From the NCBI GenBank assembly GCA_049999765.1, contig JBNGIQ010006880.1:32652-74454 (forward strand): a stretch of DNA of 41,803 nt, in the 5' to 3' direction. Position 1 is the first letter of the stretch; every line of letters begins with the position of its first letter. Below the pieces are notes generated by a model. It worked only from the letters and a program-made list of their open reading frames with translations. It ran no database searches and was not told the origin of the DNA. Below, piece by piece: positions 9,034 through 20,395 of the stretch. This stretch comes from Phaeoceros laevis. Taxonomy: Eukaryota; Anthocerotophyta; Anthocerotopsida; Notothyladales. The translations under genes were made by a program, and so were the position numbers.

Positions 9034-11587
9034 ATGTTGTGCGGTTGCTCAAGGGAGCAATTCAAGTTCGAAGAGGGAATGCCACCCGAGGAAATGGCTG
9101 CTGCCGAGCAAGTCTCTGGAAGTGGAATGTCCACGAAGGAGGGTGAGGCAAAACTAGACGAGGGCAACATCGAAGAGGCCGAGTCCTCCCTACGGGAAGC
9201 TCTGTCCTTGAATGATGAGGTGAGAAAAATTTGGTATGAATTGGCTTTCCTGCCAAGCTTCTCTCGTGCGAGTACGTGGCTGAAATATTCTGGACGGCAG
9301 GTTGCCCGGGCACTTCTCGGGAGGTTAGAGTTTCAAAGGGGCAATGTGGAAGCAGCGCTGAAGGTGTTTGACGGGATTGACATTTCCTCAATTATCCCTC
9401 GGCTCAGAGTAGCAGGAGCTGAGAAAAGTCGTCACCGTAGAGGCAAAAAGCACGAGGCCATACAACCTCAGTCTGTGCACGATGCAACTCTTCTACTGGA
9501 GGCTATACATCTGAAAGCCAGATGTCTGGAGAAACTGGGAAGGCTACCTGGTAATAAAAAACCCTACCTACTTCTCTCGGCAGGTGCGATGGTTTCCTGT
9601 TGGCTTCCTCACAAGATTTTACACTGAGGTGTCACCCGTTTATTCTCCTTGGAAATGCAGACGCGGCTCAGGAGTGCAAAAGCATACTTGACACCATTGA
9701 ATCTGCTCTACCTGATGGTATACCAGAGACATGGGCCGAAGGAAAGCTTCAGGACACTGTTGCAAAATCTGTTGAGCTTCTGCCGGAGCTTTACAAGTCA
9801 GCTGGTCTGTACACAGACGCAATAGCTGCATACAGGAGAGCGTTACTGAGCCCTTGGAATCTTGATGTGGAATGCTCAACACGGCTGCACAAAGATTTTG
9901 CCATGCTTCTGCTGTATGGAGGCGTTGATGCAATTGCTCCAAGCCTTGTTTTCCAATATGAGGGGGCTTTTACACCCAAGAACAACCTAGAGGAGGCCAT
10001 TTTGTTGCTCATGATTGTTCAAAAGAAACAGGCCTGTCGGAAAATCGATTGGGACCCTACTGTAATGGAACATCTCAGTTTTGCCCTATCGATCTCTGGT
10101 CAAACTGGGATGTTGGCACAGCAGTATGAAGAACTTCTTCCAGGCATTCTTAGCCGTACAGAGCGGTGGTACAACCTGGCATTATGCTATGCGGGAGCTG
10201 GACACGATAGGTTTGCTATTAACCTTCTTCGGAAGGTTGTGCACCATAGAGAGAAGCCTAATGACATTCCTTCCCTTCTGCTGGCAGCTAAAATTTGTGC
10301 AAAGGATGGGAAGCTCGCAAGTGAAGGTGTCCTGTATGCGCAGAGGGCATTAGAAAATCTGGATGATGAGCACGAGTATCTTAGAGGCGCTGCCTTTCAT
10401 ATTCTTGGAGTTGCTCTAGGGTTGCAATCAACAGTGGCGGCCTCTGACTCGGAAAGAACAAGGCTGCAGAGCGAAACTTTGAAAGTTCTGAATGAAGCAG
10501 TCAAATTGCAGAAGAATGACCCACATGTGGTTTTTGACTTAGGACTAGCACTTGCAGAGCAACGCTTTTTAAGTGCAGCGTTGGATTGTGCCAAAAAGTA
10601 CCTGGATCTTAGTGGCGGAGCCCTAGTTAAAGGTTGGAGGCTTCTAGCTCTTATCCTGTCTGGACAAAAGAGGTATGAAGATGGTGTCATTGCACTTGAT
10701 GCAGCTATAGATGAAACTGGAAGGTGGGAACAAGGTAATTTACTGCGTACCAAGGCAAAGGTGCAGCTTGCAGACAGACAGCCGATGAAGGCTATTGAGA
10801 CCTTCAGGTCTTTGTTGGCCTTGGTTCAAGCTCAAAGGAAAAGTTTCGAGGCAGGGAACTCAAGGCTGAAGGTATGGCTCTGATTGAGGCACGTCTGCCC
10901 TTGGGCATTTGCAGATGGCTCTACATGTGCGCCTACCTAACAAAAGGTTGACAATTGTAGGAAGGTATGGAGACAGTGGAAGAGGTTGAAGTCTGGCAAG
11001 ATCTGGCAGCTATATATACCTCTCTTGAACAGTGGCGAGATGCCGAAATCTGTCTGGAGAAAGCACAGGGTATCAAGACACATTCAGCAGCAACATGGCA
11101 TGGTACAGGTGTGTGTCTCGACTGTGAGCTACATTGTTCTTGCAATGTCACGTGAGGCAACGTCCTTCGAAGTTCGTATTCTTGTTTCAGCAAGTTATTT
11201 ACTGGATCGCTGGGTGCTTCGCTTCGTAATCAACCACGATCTGTATTGACAGGAGCTCTGCATGAGGCTCGAGGAGAGTTGCTAGATGCAAGGGGAGCCT
11301 ACAGCAACGCTCTCTCAATCGATCCAAACTACGTTCCATGCAAAATTGCAATGGGTTCCTTAGTTGCAAAAGCTGGAGGGTCATCACTGCCTGTTGCCAG
11401 AGGTTTTCTGACAGATGCCTTACGTCTGGACCCAACCAACCATTTGGCCTGGTACCACCTGGGAGTAGTGCACAAGGAAGCAGGCCATCTAAGCCAAGCC
11501 ACCGACTGCCTGGAAGCTTCGGTGCTTCTAGAGCAGTCTGCCCCAGTTGAAAGGTTCAGCTCCGTACCTCGAGCGCTGTTTTGGTAA
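9034..11587 (+). CDS. NPGR: NPG/NPGR-like TPR protein (plant TTC7)
   Basis: Five exons: 9034-9219, 9301-9550, 9661-10871, 10961-11108 and 11253-11587. All are GT-AG with matching phases, giving 2130 nt and 709 residues, close to Arabidopsis NPG1/NPGR1/NPGR2. Seen: the family N-terminus MLCGCSREQF, then EAESSLREALSLNDEVARAL, TPR helices throughout (RALLSPWNLD, ERWYNLALCYAGAG), and the C-terminal ALRLDPTNHLAWYHLGVV and SAPVERFSS. Family knowledge: these proteins bind calmodulin, correspond to animal TTC7, and scaffold the plasma-membrane PI4-kinase alpha complex with HYCCIN and EFR3-like partners; NPG1 is needed for pollen germination. In a seed-free plant the role would be general phosphoinositide supply rather than pollen, which is inference. 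The last exon ends in PRALFW; an extra 3' exon cannot be excluded. Confidence 0.93.
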
Positions 11588-11859
11588 GTTCAGGCTGAAG
11601 CTCCCCGCGAAGTCACTCACTCCCACCAGGGATGTACTTTCCGCTTTTTAAGCGGAATCGATTACGATTGAGGTTAGGGGTAGAGTCATGAGAAATGGTG
11701 ATTTATCTTCTTGAAACAGGCTATCGCGTGAGAGGACGAGCCTGCCTCCGTTCTCCCAGCCGTCCCGCAGTTATTCCAAGAGCATGTCATGGAGCCTGTA
11801 ACCTTCACCGACTTCATGATGTTTCTGTGGATTCCTTGTCAAGAGTGGCTGAGTGGCGG
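11588..11859. other. Convergent 3' spacer
   Basis: About 270 bp between two genes that run towards each other. It must hold both 3' UTRs. No terminator-like element was recognised. Confidence 0.5.
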
Positions 11860-13614
11860 TCACTTCTGGCAAATTGTGTTTACCAGGATTTGGGCAAGCA
11901 TGACGTCTACGAAGTATTCATGTGGCTGTCCAAACCAGGGCCACTTGTCGACTTTGGGAGCTCTGCCGTAGTGGCCACCGTCGCTGTAGTTATTGTCGTA
12001 GTGCCAAGGAAAGGAGAGATCAAAGGCATCCACCACCTTGAAGGCCCCAGGCATCTCGGCCCGCAACCTCTCCACTATGACATTGTTGAACACCTGCATC
12101 TTATGCGGGTTGGACTGCATCCCCCTGGACTCCCCGGCGGGAGCAATGGTCGTCTTGTACACCATCTGTGGTCTCATGCCGGGAGCCAGGCCAGCCCACA
12201 AGCTCTTCCAGAATTCTGCAGCTCTTCCAGCCCCTTCTGCAAAGCTCTGGACTGTAGGGAAGTGCTCCCCGTCGTGCAATCCCGAATTGATGATCACAAC
12301 GTCAGGAATGACCTTCCCCTGGAAATGTCTGGTGATGGACTCCCTGTACTCGGCATTGAGAAGAGAGTCCAGGCCTAGGCCGCCCTGATCACTCTGGAAG
12401 TGCCCATTGAATATCAAGCTGATGTGAAGCGCCTGATCCGGCTTGGCAGGGTTGACGAAGAAAGCCTCGTAGCTTCTGGGAATTTGCCAGGCAGGCAAGG
12501 AGCTCCAGTAGGGCACAGGGTAGTCCAGAACGAAGAGCAGCAGATTTCTGATGGTGTCCTGGAAGTTGGAATCCCCCCAGAAGAGCAGCCACCTCCCGCT
12601 CAGGCAGTCCCAGGCCTCCTGAGCATCGAAGATCCGGAAGCTGCAGTGAGCTGAGTAGACCCATCCGTTGCTGTCCAACTTGGAGACTCTTCCTTGGCAC
12701 CAGCCGTTGCTGCAATACTGATGCTCGGGAGGCAGGCATTCTCTAAACCTCCCTGCCTGATCCGGAAGGCAGGAATTGTTCATCCACTCCCTTGTCCACC
12801 TGCCTGCCCACTCGGTTTTCCCCAAATCCCCTGACCCGCATAGCGCTACTGGACCAAAAACAGGATCCGAGTTCCCAGGTTGCACGAAGAAGACGATTTG
12901 GAGGAACACAGCACGCAGCTTCAGCTCCCAGGCTTGGCAGTCGTGGTCCAGCCCATGGAATGCATCGAAGAGCAGGAAGATGGAGAGGTTGAATGTGTGC
13001 TGCTGGGCGAATTGCGAGCTCACTTGGAGGCTAACTCGGTAGGAGCCGTCTCCCAGGTCCCTGGTCGGGGGTCTGGAGTGCCAGCTGGGGCTCACCAAGT
13101 CCACCTCGTAGTAGTCCCCGCCGCTGCACCTGGGAACTCCATCCTCGGTCAAGGATACCAGCTCCAGCAGGTTGAGCTTGTCTGCTTCCAACCGTATCAA
13201 AGGCTCCGTGATGGCTTGCATTCCATTCTTCCCTCGGAGGAAAATTCCTGTGCTTCTAGTGTGGTGGCGATGACACTCGGTGCTCCCATTTTTCATGAGC
13301 TCCTCCAGGACTTCCTTGGTGAGATTCACCCCCGGAGGCGGCCTCCAAGCCTCGGGCTGCGTCGCTGCCGTCTTCTCCAAGAATTCGGATCTGGAGAAGC
13401 TCCAATGCAGGACTAGCAGGAGGCAGGCGAGCATCAGCACGAGGGTTGTGGTGCCTGTGAGCGAGTACCTTTTGCTGTCTTGGAAGCCCGACAGGCCTGC
13501 CACATCGCTGGCCCTGCTCGCATCCTCGTCGCCGGTTCTTGGAGCCCCGGGATATCTCCTGGTGACGAATGGAGCAGCCTCTGGGTCGCTCGAGCGCGTT
13601 CCAGCAATCTCCAT
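11860..13614 (-). CDS. NXPE-type type II membrane protein with PC-esterase (SGNH) domain
   Basis: The ATG at 13614 (context ACGATGG) gives 584 residues. The frame is open about 150 nt further upstream but without an ATG. Seen: a Ser/acidic cytosolic tail, one membrane anchor at about residues 53-73 (TTLVLMLACLLLVLHW), and a filamin-like Ig module with YYEVDLVSPSWHSRP and LGDGSYRVSLQ. A Cys-rich stretch follows, then a GDSL/SGNH esterase fold with block I LFWGDSN (Ser about 349), VIINSGLHDG, and a C-terminal DGGHYG that supplies the Asp-x-x-His pair. This order matches the NXPE family (neurexophilin/PC-esterase). Plant TBL and ESK1 proteins share the esterase fold and O-acetylate wall polysaccharides in the Golgi, but lack the Ig module. 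A Golgi acyl or acetyl transferase acting on a glycan is the reasonable guess. The gene is intronless and divergent from the ABC1 kinase. Confidence 0.88.
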   Translation of the reverse strand: MEIAGTRSSDPEAAPFVTRRYPGAPRTGDEDASRASDVAGLSGFQDSKRYSLTGTTTLVLMLACLLLVLHWSFSRSEFLEKTAATQPEAWRPPPGVNLTKEVLEELMKNGSTECHRHHTRSTGIFLRGKNGMQAITEPLIRLEADKLNLLELVSLTEDGVPRCSGGDYYEVDLVSPSWHSRPPTRDLGDGSYRVSLQVSSQFAQQHTFNLSIFLLFDAFHGLDHDCQAWELKLRAVFLQIVFFVQPGNSDPVFGPVALCGSGDLGKTEWAGRWTREWMNNSCLPDQAGRFRECLPPEHQYCSNGWCQGRVSKLDSNGWVYSAHCSFRIFDAQEAWDCLSGRWLLFWGDSNFQDTIRNLLLFVLDYPVPYWSSLPAWQIPRSYEAFFVNPAKPDQALHISLIFNGHFQSDQGGLGLDSLLNAEYRESITRHFQGKVIPDVVIINSGLHDGEHFPTVQSFAEGAGRAAEFWKSLWAGLAPGMRPQMVYKTTIAPAGESRGMQSNPHKMQVFNNVIVERLRAEMPGAFKVVDAFDLSFPWHYDNNYSDGGHYGRAPKVDKWPWFGQPHEYFVDVMLAQILVNTICQK

Positions 13615-13856
13615 CGTCGCTGCCTCGTCCTGGCCAAAGGTTTCCTCTATGGGGGTCGGGGCGCTTTCTTGCCGGGCACGGAGCTGGCCGTTTTCAGTTT
13701 GAATCTTTTCACGTCGCCCGGACTGGCCACATCCGGTTCGAACCCCAGGTCGGAGCAGTGATTGACGCACATTTGACCGTTCTTATCGTGTTTTCTCCCC
13801 CTCCAGACCACACAACACCGTGGCCTCGTGGAGCTGCGCAGCTCGGGAGAGCAGCC
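13615..13856. promoter_or_regulatory. Short divergent promoter region
   Basis: Only 242 bp separate the ATGs of the esterase gene (minus) and the kinase gene (plus), so both promoters and leaders must share this stretch. No TATA box was recognised. Confidence 0.55.
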
Positions 13857-16800
13857 ATGTCGGCAGCAGCTGTAGCAGCGGCCTTGGGCAGCGGGGCTCT
13901 GGCGCCTTTGGGTGCTGCAGCTCCCTCCAGGCTGCGTCTGCGGACGAGGTTGGTTGGGAAACGGCTCCATGGGGACCGCAACAGCCTCAGTGTGAGTCGA
14001 TCTCTGAGCTTCTCGTTTTGCCGCATTTTGCACCTACTACTGCGCGACGTGGATTGTATACCAGGCGCAATTTTTCTCACGAGAATTGGAATATGGTCCC
14101 AGCTTCATGTCTTGTTGGTGTGCGCGATCGGCACGCATTTCCGCAGGTACTTCGCAATAGCCATTTAGGTCTGTTGCTGACATGAATTTCTGGTCCCCCA
14201 GGTGTATGCAGTTCAGGGCCTCGACGCCATGGAAGAGTTGGATTTTGAGCGCGGAGTATGCAACCCCTTCAGGAAATACACTCCGGAAGGGGTAAGCATT
14301 AGGCAAATTGGGCGTTGCTCAGCGTACTACGGGCTGTCAATTGGTTCCAGGATGAATTGCTTAGTCAGTCACAACTACCTTCAGGATGTGACCATGCCGA
14401 TTTGTGCAGGTTCGCCAAAGAGTGTTAGATTCTCCCGGTTCTCTGTTTTCAGTCCTTGGTCGAGGAGTAGAGATTATGTGGAGTCTCGGGATATACTGGA
14501 CCAAGCTGTCGTATGATTGCCTCATCGGACGAGGTGATGACATGGTTCCGCTACGTGCACAGCAACTTCGCACTCTACTGTGCGATTTGGGTCCTTCGTT
14601 TATTAAAGCTGGCCAGGCAAGGTTGCATGAGCGCAATAAAATCTGTTGCCTTAAATGACTAGGCAAGACAAGCTTTGGGATTGACACAGCATCTTACTGC
14701 TTTGTCACGGTTTTGCACAGGTCTTGGCGAATAGGCCTGATATCTTGCGAGAAGACTACATGAATGAGCTGTGTATCTTGCAGGATGACGTTCCAGCTTT
14801 TGCTAATAAGGTGCTTTTCCTCCTAGCTTTGGAATTACAGAAAAACTCCGGGAGATGAACATTGAGCAGCGATTGATGTTGGAGGCTATGAAGGTTTTAA
14901 TATGATATGCATGTGCAGACTGCCTTTGGTATCATCGAAGAGGAGATCGGTGCACCACTTGAGGAGGTCTTTTCAAAGATATCGGCCTCACCTGTAGCTG
15001 CAGCTAGCCTTGGACAGGTGTACCGTGCTACGCTGCTAAGTACAGGTGAAGAGGTTGCTGTTAAGGTAAGTGGGCACGTTTCTATAACATGCCTTGCAGT
15101 TTTCTTTCTTCTAAGAATGGGGGCCCCTCTTATAGCCATCGGCTTGTGTATGCACCTTCGGCATGGTTGCAGGTTCAGAGACCTGGAATCGAGCCTATTA
15201 TCTATAGAGATTTGTGGCTTTTCCGGACTCTTGCTTCTCTCTTCAATTGGTACAGCATTCAGAAGCTTGGTTGTAATGGTGAGCTTATTGTGGACGAGTT
15301 TGGGGAGAAGCTCCTTGAAGAGCTTGATTACACACTTGTATGTTTGATTCCTTTTCTCTTCTGTTGGCGGCCTTCGGAATTATCTCCTTCAATCATGAGC
15401 GACTTCTTACCGTGTCATTCCTGTCACACGTTGTTATTCTCATACATCCAGGAGGCAAGAAACATTGAAGACTTCTTTAGAAACTTCCAGAACGACCCTA
15501 CAGTCAAGATCCCCCGAGTGTACAGAAATTTGAGTGGATCTCGTGTTTTAGTCATGGAATGGATAGATGGCATTCGGTGCACTGACCCACAGGTTTGTTC
15601 CATGACGCTGCATATATTTGTGTTGAACCTGAATGTATGTTCCTAGAGACGTTCTGAAGCTTTGTTTGTGTTACAGGCCATCCGTGCTTCAGGCATAAAT
15701 GTTGAAGCCTTTATTACAGTGGGTGTGAGTGCTGCTCTTAGGCAACTTCTTGAGTTTGGGCTCTTCCATGGAGATCCTCATCCTGGGAACATATTTGCAA
15801 TGAGAGATGGCCGTATAGCATATGTTGATTTTGGGAATGTTGCTGAGCTGAGTCAGGTACACATTACATGCATGGGTCAGCTTACTTCTCTGTGAAACTT
15901 TCTGTTTCTGAGGCACTTCGCCATACTGCTTAGTATGAAGTGGGCATTGTGTAATTTCAGAGAAACAAGCAAATTTTAATAGATGCCATCGTGCACGCGG
16001 TGAATGAGGACTACACAGAAATGGCAGGGGATTTTACCCGCTTGGGATTTTTGGCACCTGGTACAGATGTTACTCCTATCATTCCAGCGCTAGAGGCTAT
16101 CTGGCAGAACTCCACTGGAAAGGGACTAGCTGACTTCAACTTCAGGAGCGTCACTGGTGAGGGGACAGGATTCGTTTCAGATTTGTCGTCCATATTGAGG
16201 AAACCTTGAGCTTTCGTTGGTTTCAGCTGTGCTTTCCATTGGGTCTGATGTGGATGCAATTGCCTCGACTCTCATGTCATGCAGGGAAGTTCAACCAGCT
16301 TGTTTATCAGTATCCGGTTCGTATCCCAGAGAGGTTTTCATTAGTTATCCGGTCGTTGCTTACTCAAGAGGGCATCTGCCTAACCCTGGAGCCTGACTTC
16401 AAGTTTCTGGAGGTAAAGATTGGGATTCTGTTATGCATATTATGTGGTCTAGAATTAATTTGTGAACGACACTATGCTGAACTTGTGACTTGTTTTGCGA
16501 CATTCAGGTGGCATATCCATATGTTGCCAAACGGCTGCTGACTGACCCAGATCCTGCCTTGCGAGAGAGGCTAATACAGGTCAGCTCGGTGGGAGTGTGA
16601 GCTTCATGTCTTGGCAGTAGATTAATTTCGCAACATCACACTAACACTGTTTCTTAATGGGTGTAGGTGCTTTTCAAAGATGGAGTGTTTCAATGGAAGA
16701 GATTGGAAAACCTTATTTCACTTGCAAGGGAACAGGTTGCAATGATGAACCGAAATACGCCACTGCAAAATACTCTTGCTCCCAAGTCACGGTAATCTTA

Positions 16801-17337
16801 GATGGCCTCATTTTGCATCAAAAGAATTACGTTTGTGTCTCCAGTCAGAGTTTGTGATTCATCAATTTGTTCATGCAGGTCGACTGCATCAGTCGTAGGT
16901 GGGAAACTGGACCTGACAGCAACCATCAGGGACGGAGCTCGTGTAGTGATCACCGATGCTGGGTTGCGTCGACAGCTGCTTATGGCACTAACAGAAGATT
17001 CCAGATTACATCTGACAGAAGTACGTACGTTTTCACTCTTATAGCTTGGTTCACTTTCTTCTCAACATCTAGTATAAAAAAGTTCCTCGTGGATGCAGCT
17101 CATGGACATCTACAGACTGGTGGAGGGAGACATCAATCCAGGGAACATGGCGGCGGACTTGTTGCGAGGTATGTGTTTTGGAATGTCCATCGTGTCAGAT
17201 TTTACGACATGTCCTCTGGTTATGGATTTTTGCACTTATACTGGACTGATTGGCAACTACTCTATTCTTCAGGACTACCGGCTGTAACTAGGGACCTAAT
17301 GCTATCATGGACCGACTCCGTACTCTCTGAACGATGA
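13857..17337 (+). CDS. ABC1K1: Plastid ABC1/ADCK-like atypical kinase, ABC1K1 (PGR6/ACDO1) type
   Basis: Fifteen exons: 13857-13991, 14202-14291, 14410-14616, 14721-14810, 14919-15065, 15173-15337, 15452-15592, 15677-15856, 15961-16156, 16285-16412, 16508-16579, 16667-16791, 16879-17020, 17099-17168, 17273-17337. Phases agree throughout, giving 1953 nt and 650 residues. The first 45 residues are rich in Ala, Arg and Ser, fitting a chloroplast transit peptide. Seen: the ABC1 KxGQ signature ([13 protein letters not shown]), the Ala-rich loop [11 protein letters not shown], the Lys of VAVKVQRP, the catalytic loop HGDPHPGN and metal-binding DFGNVAE. The C-terminal part ([33 protein letters not shown]) matches the ABC1K1 branch. 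In Arabidopsis that kinase sits in plastoglobules and supports plastoquinone and tocopherol metabolism under high light. Intron 3 has a GC donor. Confidence 0.95.
14617..14720 (+). other. GC-AG intron in the ABC1 kinase gene
   Basis: The exon ends ...GGCCAG and is followed by GCAAGG instead of GT; the acceptor is TTTTGCACAG. Splicing here restores the conserved [11 protein letters not shown] sequence, so the GC donor is well supported. GC donors are a known minor class recognised by the major spliceosome. Confidence 0.85.
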
Positions 17338-17726
17338 GGGACATTTAGATGTAGGTTTAGTATCCAGAAATTTACTGTACTAGTATTTAATTGACAACAA
17401 ATCAAACATAAATAGAGGCTGGAATAGGAACCTTGGGTCCATATGTGGTCTTGTATTTTAGGTAGCTGTATGATAACCTGACACAGACCTTAACAACAAG
17501 GCAGAGGTGCTTCCGTCCAGGTCCGAATAATGTGTCATTTCCTAGAAAGGCGATATTCTTAGCAACCATTGTGCTTCCGATTAGGGGGCTCGCTGCTTAA
17601 AAGCAGATTTTTGCCTTTTTGTGGCTATAGGACGTTCCCTTTGTGTGATATGAAAAGGAGGGTTCCCTGAATCGGTTTCCTACAATGCTGGTGTCAAAGA
17701 ATTGCTTTCTTGAATTAAGAGTGCAT
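17338..17726. other. Convergent 3' spacer
   Basis: About 390 bp between the kinase stop codon and the stop of the F-box gene on the other strand. It is AT-rich near 17380-17420 and presumably contains both 3' UTRs. Confidence 0.5.
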
Positions 17727-18908
17727 CTACACGGAGCAGTCCAACCTCGGTTCAAAGCAGGACAGCGCGAACATGGAGGCCAGGATCCCACAAGGCCCTG
17801 AGCTAGGGTAACGAGCGACCCATTTCCAGGACTTCTGTGCAAGGTCGTACAGCATGCCCTGAGCATTATTGTGCCTGTAGAAAAAAAGGAGGTCCCCATG
17901 TCCTGAGCAGTAAAAGCACTCTGACCGAGTCTTTGGAAACAGGTCCGAGATTGTTTGAGGTAGCCTGCCAACCTCCTTCCATTTCATTGTAGGTTGCTCC
18001 AACAACCAAATGTACACGCTAAGCATCTGCCGCATTACGCCCTTTCCAACAAGCACAATATCACCTCGCCACTCTAACAGATTCCGGGAGTCTGGGAAAC
18101 CAGGCATTCTGCTCGTGGCAACTTTGGTCCATTCATCTCGCTCCACACTGTAGCAAAGCAAGCTTTTGGAGCCCCGTGCCAAACAGTAGACATGGCCCTT
18201 GCAAACAGCTACGTTGTGCGATGCTTCCTCTCCAGCAGGTGTACAACCCCCTATCCTCCAAGCTCGAGTACTGGAGTCATACACTTCTGTGGTAAGGCGA
18301 TTTCCATGGGAACTGTGATCTCCTGTCACAACTACCTGGTAACTCTTAGTGTCATTATCCACCATCATTCCTACCAGCATTGGCTTCCGTCTACATATCA
18401 TGGGCGGCAGCTCTCTCCAGCTGTTGGTAATGGGATTGCACACCAACAAAGTGTCATAGCCATTCATACAGCCTACTATCTTGTGGCCATCAAACCCTGC
18501 AACATAGCAGAGCAGTCCTCCGGCGGCGGCTACAGGAACACTTGACCTAAGAGGAGGCTTGACAGGGATGCCGTGCCACTTATCGGATGCTGGATTGTAA
18601 ACTGGGAATACCCAGCTTGCTCGTTTTGACAGAATAAAGAAGTAGGGCCCTGTAGGTGGAATGTGGGAACAGATATCCAAAAAGCTGTTAGAGTGCATCA
18701 AAGAGCACCATCTTTTGCAAACCGTCTGAAACCTGAGAAAGCTCGATACTGGTAGCCAAGCCAAAACTCTGTCAATCACATCCTCTGGCAAGTTGCCCCA
18801 AAGTCTGGCATCCATGTTTCCATATCTCCAGGTTACCACCGAGCCACTAGTCTTCTCAGCATCATACTCCCTACAGCTTGTAGAAGCAACTTGAGTTGCA
18901 TCATCCAT
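17727..18908 (-). CDS. F-box/kelch-repeat protein
   Basis: A single-exon frame of 393 residues with a real ATG at 18908. Residues about 35-82 form an F-box (LWGNLPEDVIDRVLAWLP, then FLRFQTVCKRWCSL). The rest folds as kelch-like blades: YFFILSKRASWVFPVYNP, LLVCNPITNSWRELPPM, TTEVYDSSTRAWRIGG, LLCYSVERDEWTKVA, MKWKEVGRLP, LYDLAQKSWKWV. The layout resembles Arabidopsis F-box/kelch proteins such as At5g15710. Family knowledge: the F-box binds SKP1 in an SCF ubiquitin ligase and the kelch propeller selects the target. The target here is unknown. It lies 3' of TOM5 in the same orientation, with about 450 bp between them. Confidence 0.92.
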   Translation of the reverse strand: MDDATQVASTSCREYDAEKTSGSVVTWRYGNMDARLWGNLPEDVIDRVLAWLPVSSFLRFQTVCKRWCSLMHSNSFLDICSHIPPTGPYFFILSKRASWVFPVYNPASDKWHGIPVKPPLRSSVPVAAAGGLLCYVAGFDGHKIVGCMNGYDTLLVCNPITNSWRELPPMICRRKPMLVGMMVDNDTKSYQVVVTGDHSSHGNRLTTEVYDSSTRAWRIGGCTPAGEEASHNVAVCKGHVYCLARGSKSLLCYSVERDEWTKVATSRMPGFPDSRNLLEWRGDIVLVGKGVMRQMLSVYIWLLEQPTMKWKEVGRLPQTISDLFPKTRSECFYCSGHGDLLFFYRHNNAQGMLYDLAQKSWKWVARYPSSGPCGILASMFALSCFEPRLDCSV

Positions 18909-19361
18909 AGTCTACAAGCCAAAGGTGAAGCCTCAGAAGGCACTAGGGTTCCACAGGACTGTTTCAATGCAGTAGGCAAACACGTCGGGTAGTAAAAGAA
19001 GGCAGAGATCGTGGAAGAACTGCACATCTATAAATCAAACAGGCAACCAAAACGTCTTCAAATTATGCCACTTTCCAACTCATCAAGAATCACAACAAGT
19101 CACTCATCACACGATCATTCAACGTCTCCAACAGGCTCAGTGCCTCGTTCCTCAAATCAAATTTCTAAAAATTCGAGCCGGAAATACGATTCCTTGGGCT
19201 CAACATGCTCGCAAAAATTGTTGTTGGGGTAGACCTCAACTTTGCTTGTGCTCGGAATACAAGCTCAAGCTTCTCAACTGTCGAAGTCTACAACAAAATT
19301 CCTATCGGCATGCGACATCCAAATGGATGCCCTTTCGTCTTCTTCACACATTGTCATGAAC
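18909..19361. other. Spacer between F-box gene and TOM5
   Basis: This stretch holds the F-box 5' region and the TOM5 3' UTR. Open frames here are short and not coding-like. Confidence 0.5.
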
Positions 19362-19612
19362 TTAGACTGCCATCAGGTCACCGAAGTTGCGTATCAAAAG
19401 GACAGATCCCACAAACAGAGTTGCGGCCCGGAGAAACCTCTGCAAATAAACAGCAAATCAGCAAATGTAACAAGAGCCCCAAGACGATCAGGCGAGAAAT
19501 GACAACAAGCGGTGGTTCTTACCAAATGACCTGCCAGCTTCTCCTCATCTCCAAATTCTTGTTCCCACTTGCGCTTCAGCGCATCCACTACACCTTGCGC
19601 GGGAGGCGCCAT
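19362..19612 (-). CDS. TOM5: TOM5, small subunit of the mitochondrial import translocase
   Basis: Two exons on the minus strand, 19612-19523 and 19439-19362, joined at a GTAAGA donor and a TTTATTTGCAG acceptor, give 168 nt and a 55-residue protein. The N-terminal half is soluble and charged (VVDALKRKWEQEF, DEEKLAGHL). The C-terminal half is one tail-anchor helix (LRAATLFVGSVLLIRNFGDL) ending in LMAV. Plant TOM5 proteins are about 54 residues with the same KxFW-like start, DEEKW stretch and a C-terminal RNYGDLMAV. Family knowledge: TOM5 sits in the outer mitochondrial membrane and supports transfer of precursors to TOM40. The gene is easily missed because neither exon exceeds 90 nt. Confidence 0.9.
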
Positions 19613-20395
19613 GAGGTAGGCTAAGACGGGATATATCAAACTGAAACCAGCGTTGGAGGGGGCGGTACGCTCGTCTTTGCTCGTGAGTCGGTCCAACCAT
19701 AGGTCTCGAATACGAAGCACCTAGTCTAGGTCACGGCGTTTGGTCCCGTTTGTTTTGCTGAAAATGTCCTCGCGACTGAGTTTTGATTCGCGCAGTATAC
19801 ACGGCCGCGGTAGCCACTATCGGAAGATCTGGATCATATGCTCAAAGTTCTGTAACCTGGCGTAGTTGCTTGGCTAGTAGCAAGAAGCAGCAGTCAATAG
19901 GCCTACGAACTCATGGGCAGCTACATCAGAATGGTGGGGCTAGAGGCTGAAGGAGGCAGGATCTACTCATCTTACCATTACATTGGAGAGGTAGTTCTGG
20001 ATCCTTCTGTTGCCTTCAAGCCCGATGCAAACAGTATGCCGGTTGGAGATACACCCCCCCGGAAAACCTGTGCTGCTGGCAGTATGGTGGCAATTCTATG
20101 TGGGTGCATTGTGGCCTCTTCAGTGTGGGCTAGTCTGGAAGGGAAAGGTTCTTTCTGTGCTAGGTCCTCTGAAGAACTTCGATGTTGCTGCGTGGATGGA
20201 AAATGCTTCAATCTATATTTGGGACAGTCAAGAACAGAGGAGACAGAAGCACAGTGGGAAGGAGGTTCTGTTAGCCTCCCAATGGTGGGGTAAGAGGCCG
20301 AACAAACTTGGCATGTACAATTGGCGATGTATTACAGAACGCTCATGTGAGACTGCTGCTACTTTGAGTGGAAATTGTACCAGCAGGGAAGTGAT
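19613..20395. other. Divergent spacer between TOM5 and PPR gene, with unassigned ORFs
   Basis: This must hold the TOM5 promoter and the leader of the second PPR gene. An ATG frame at 19913-20293 (126 residues, plus) and an overlapping frame from about 20010 have no recognised domain. One could be a 5' exon or an upstream ORF of the PPR gene; there is no splice evidence for that. Confidence 0.4.
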
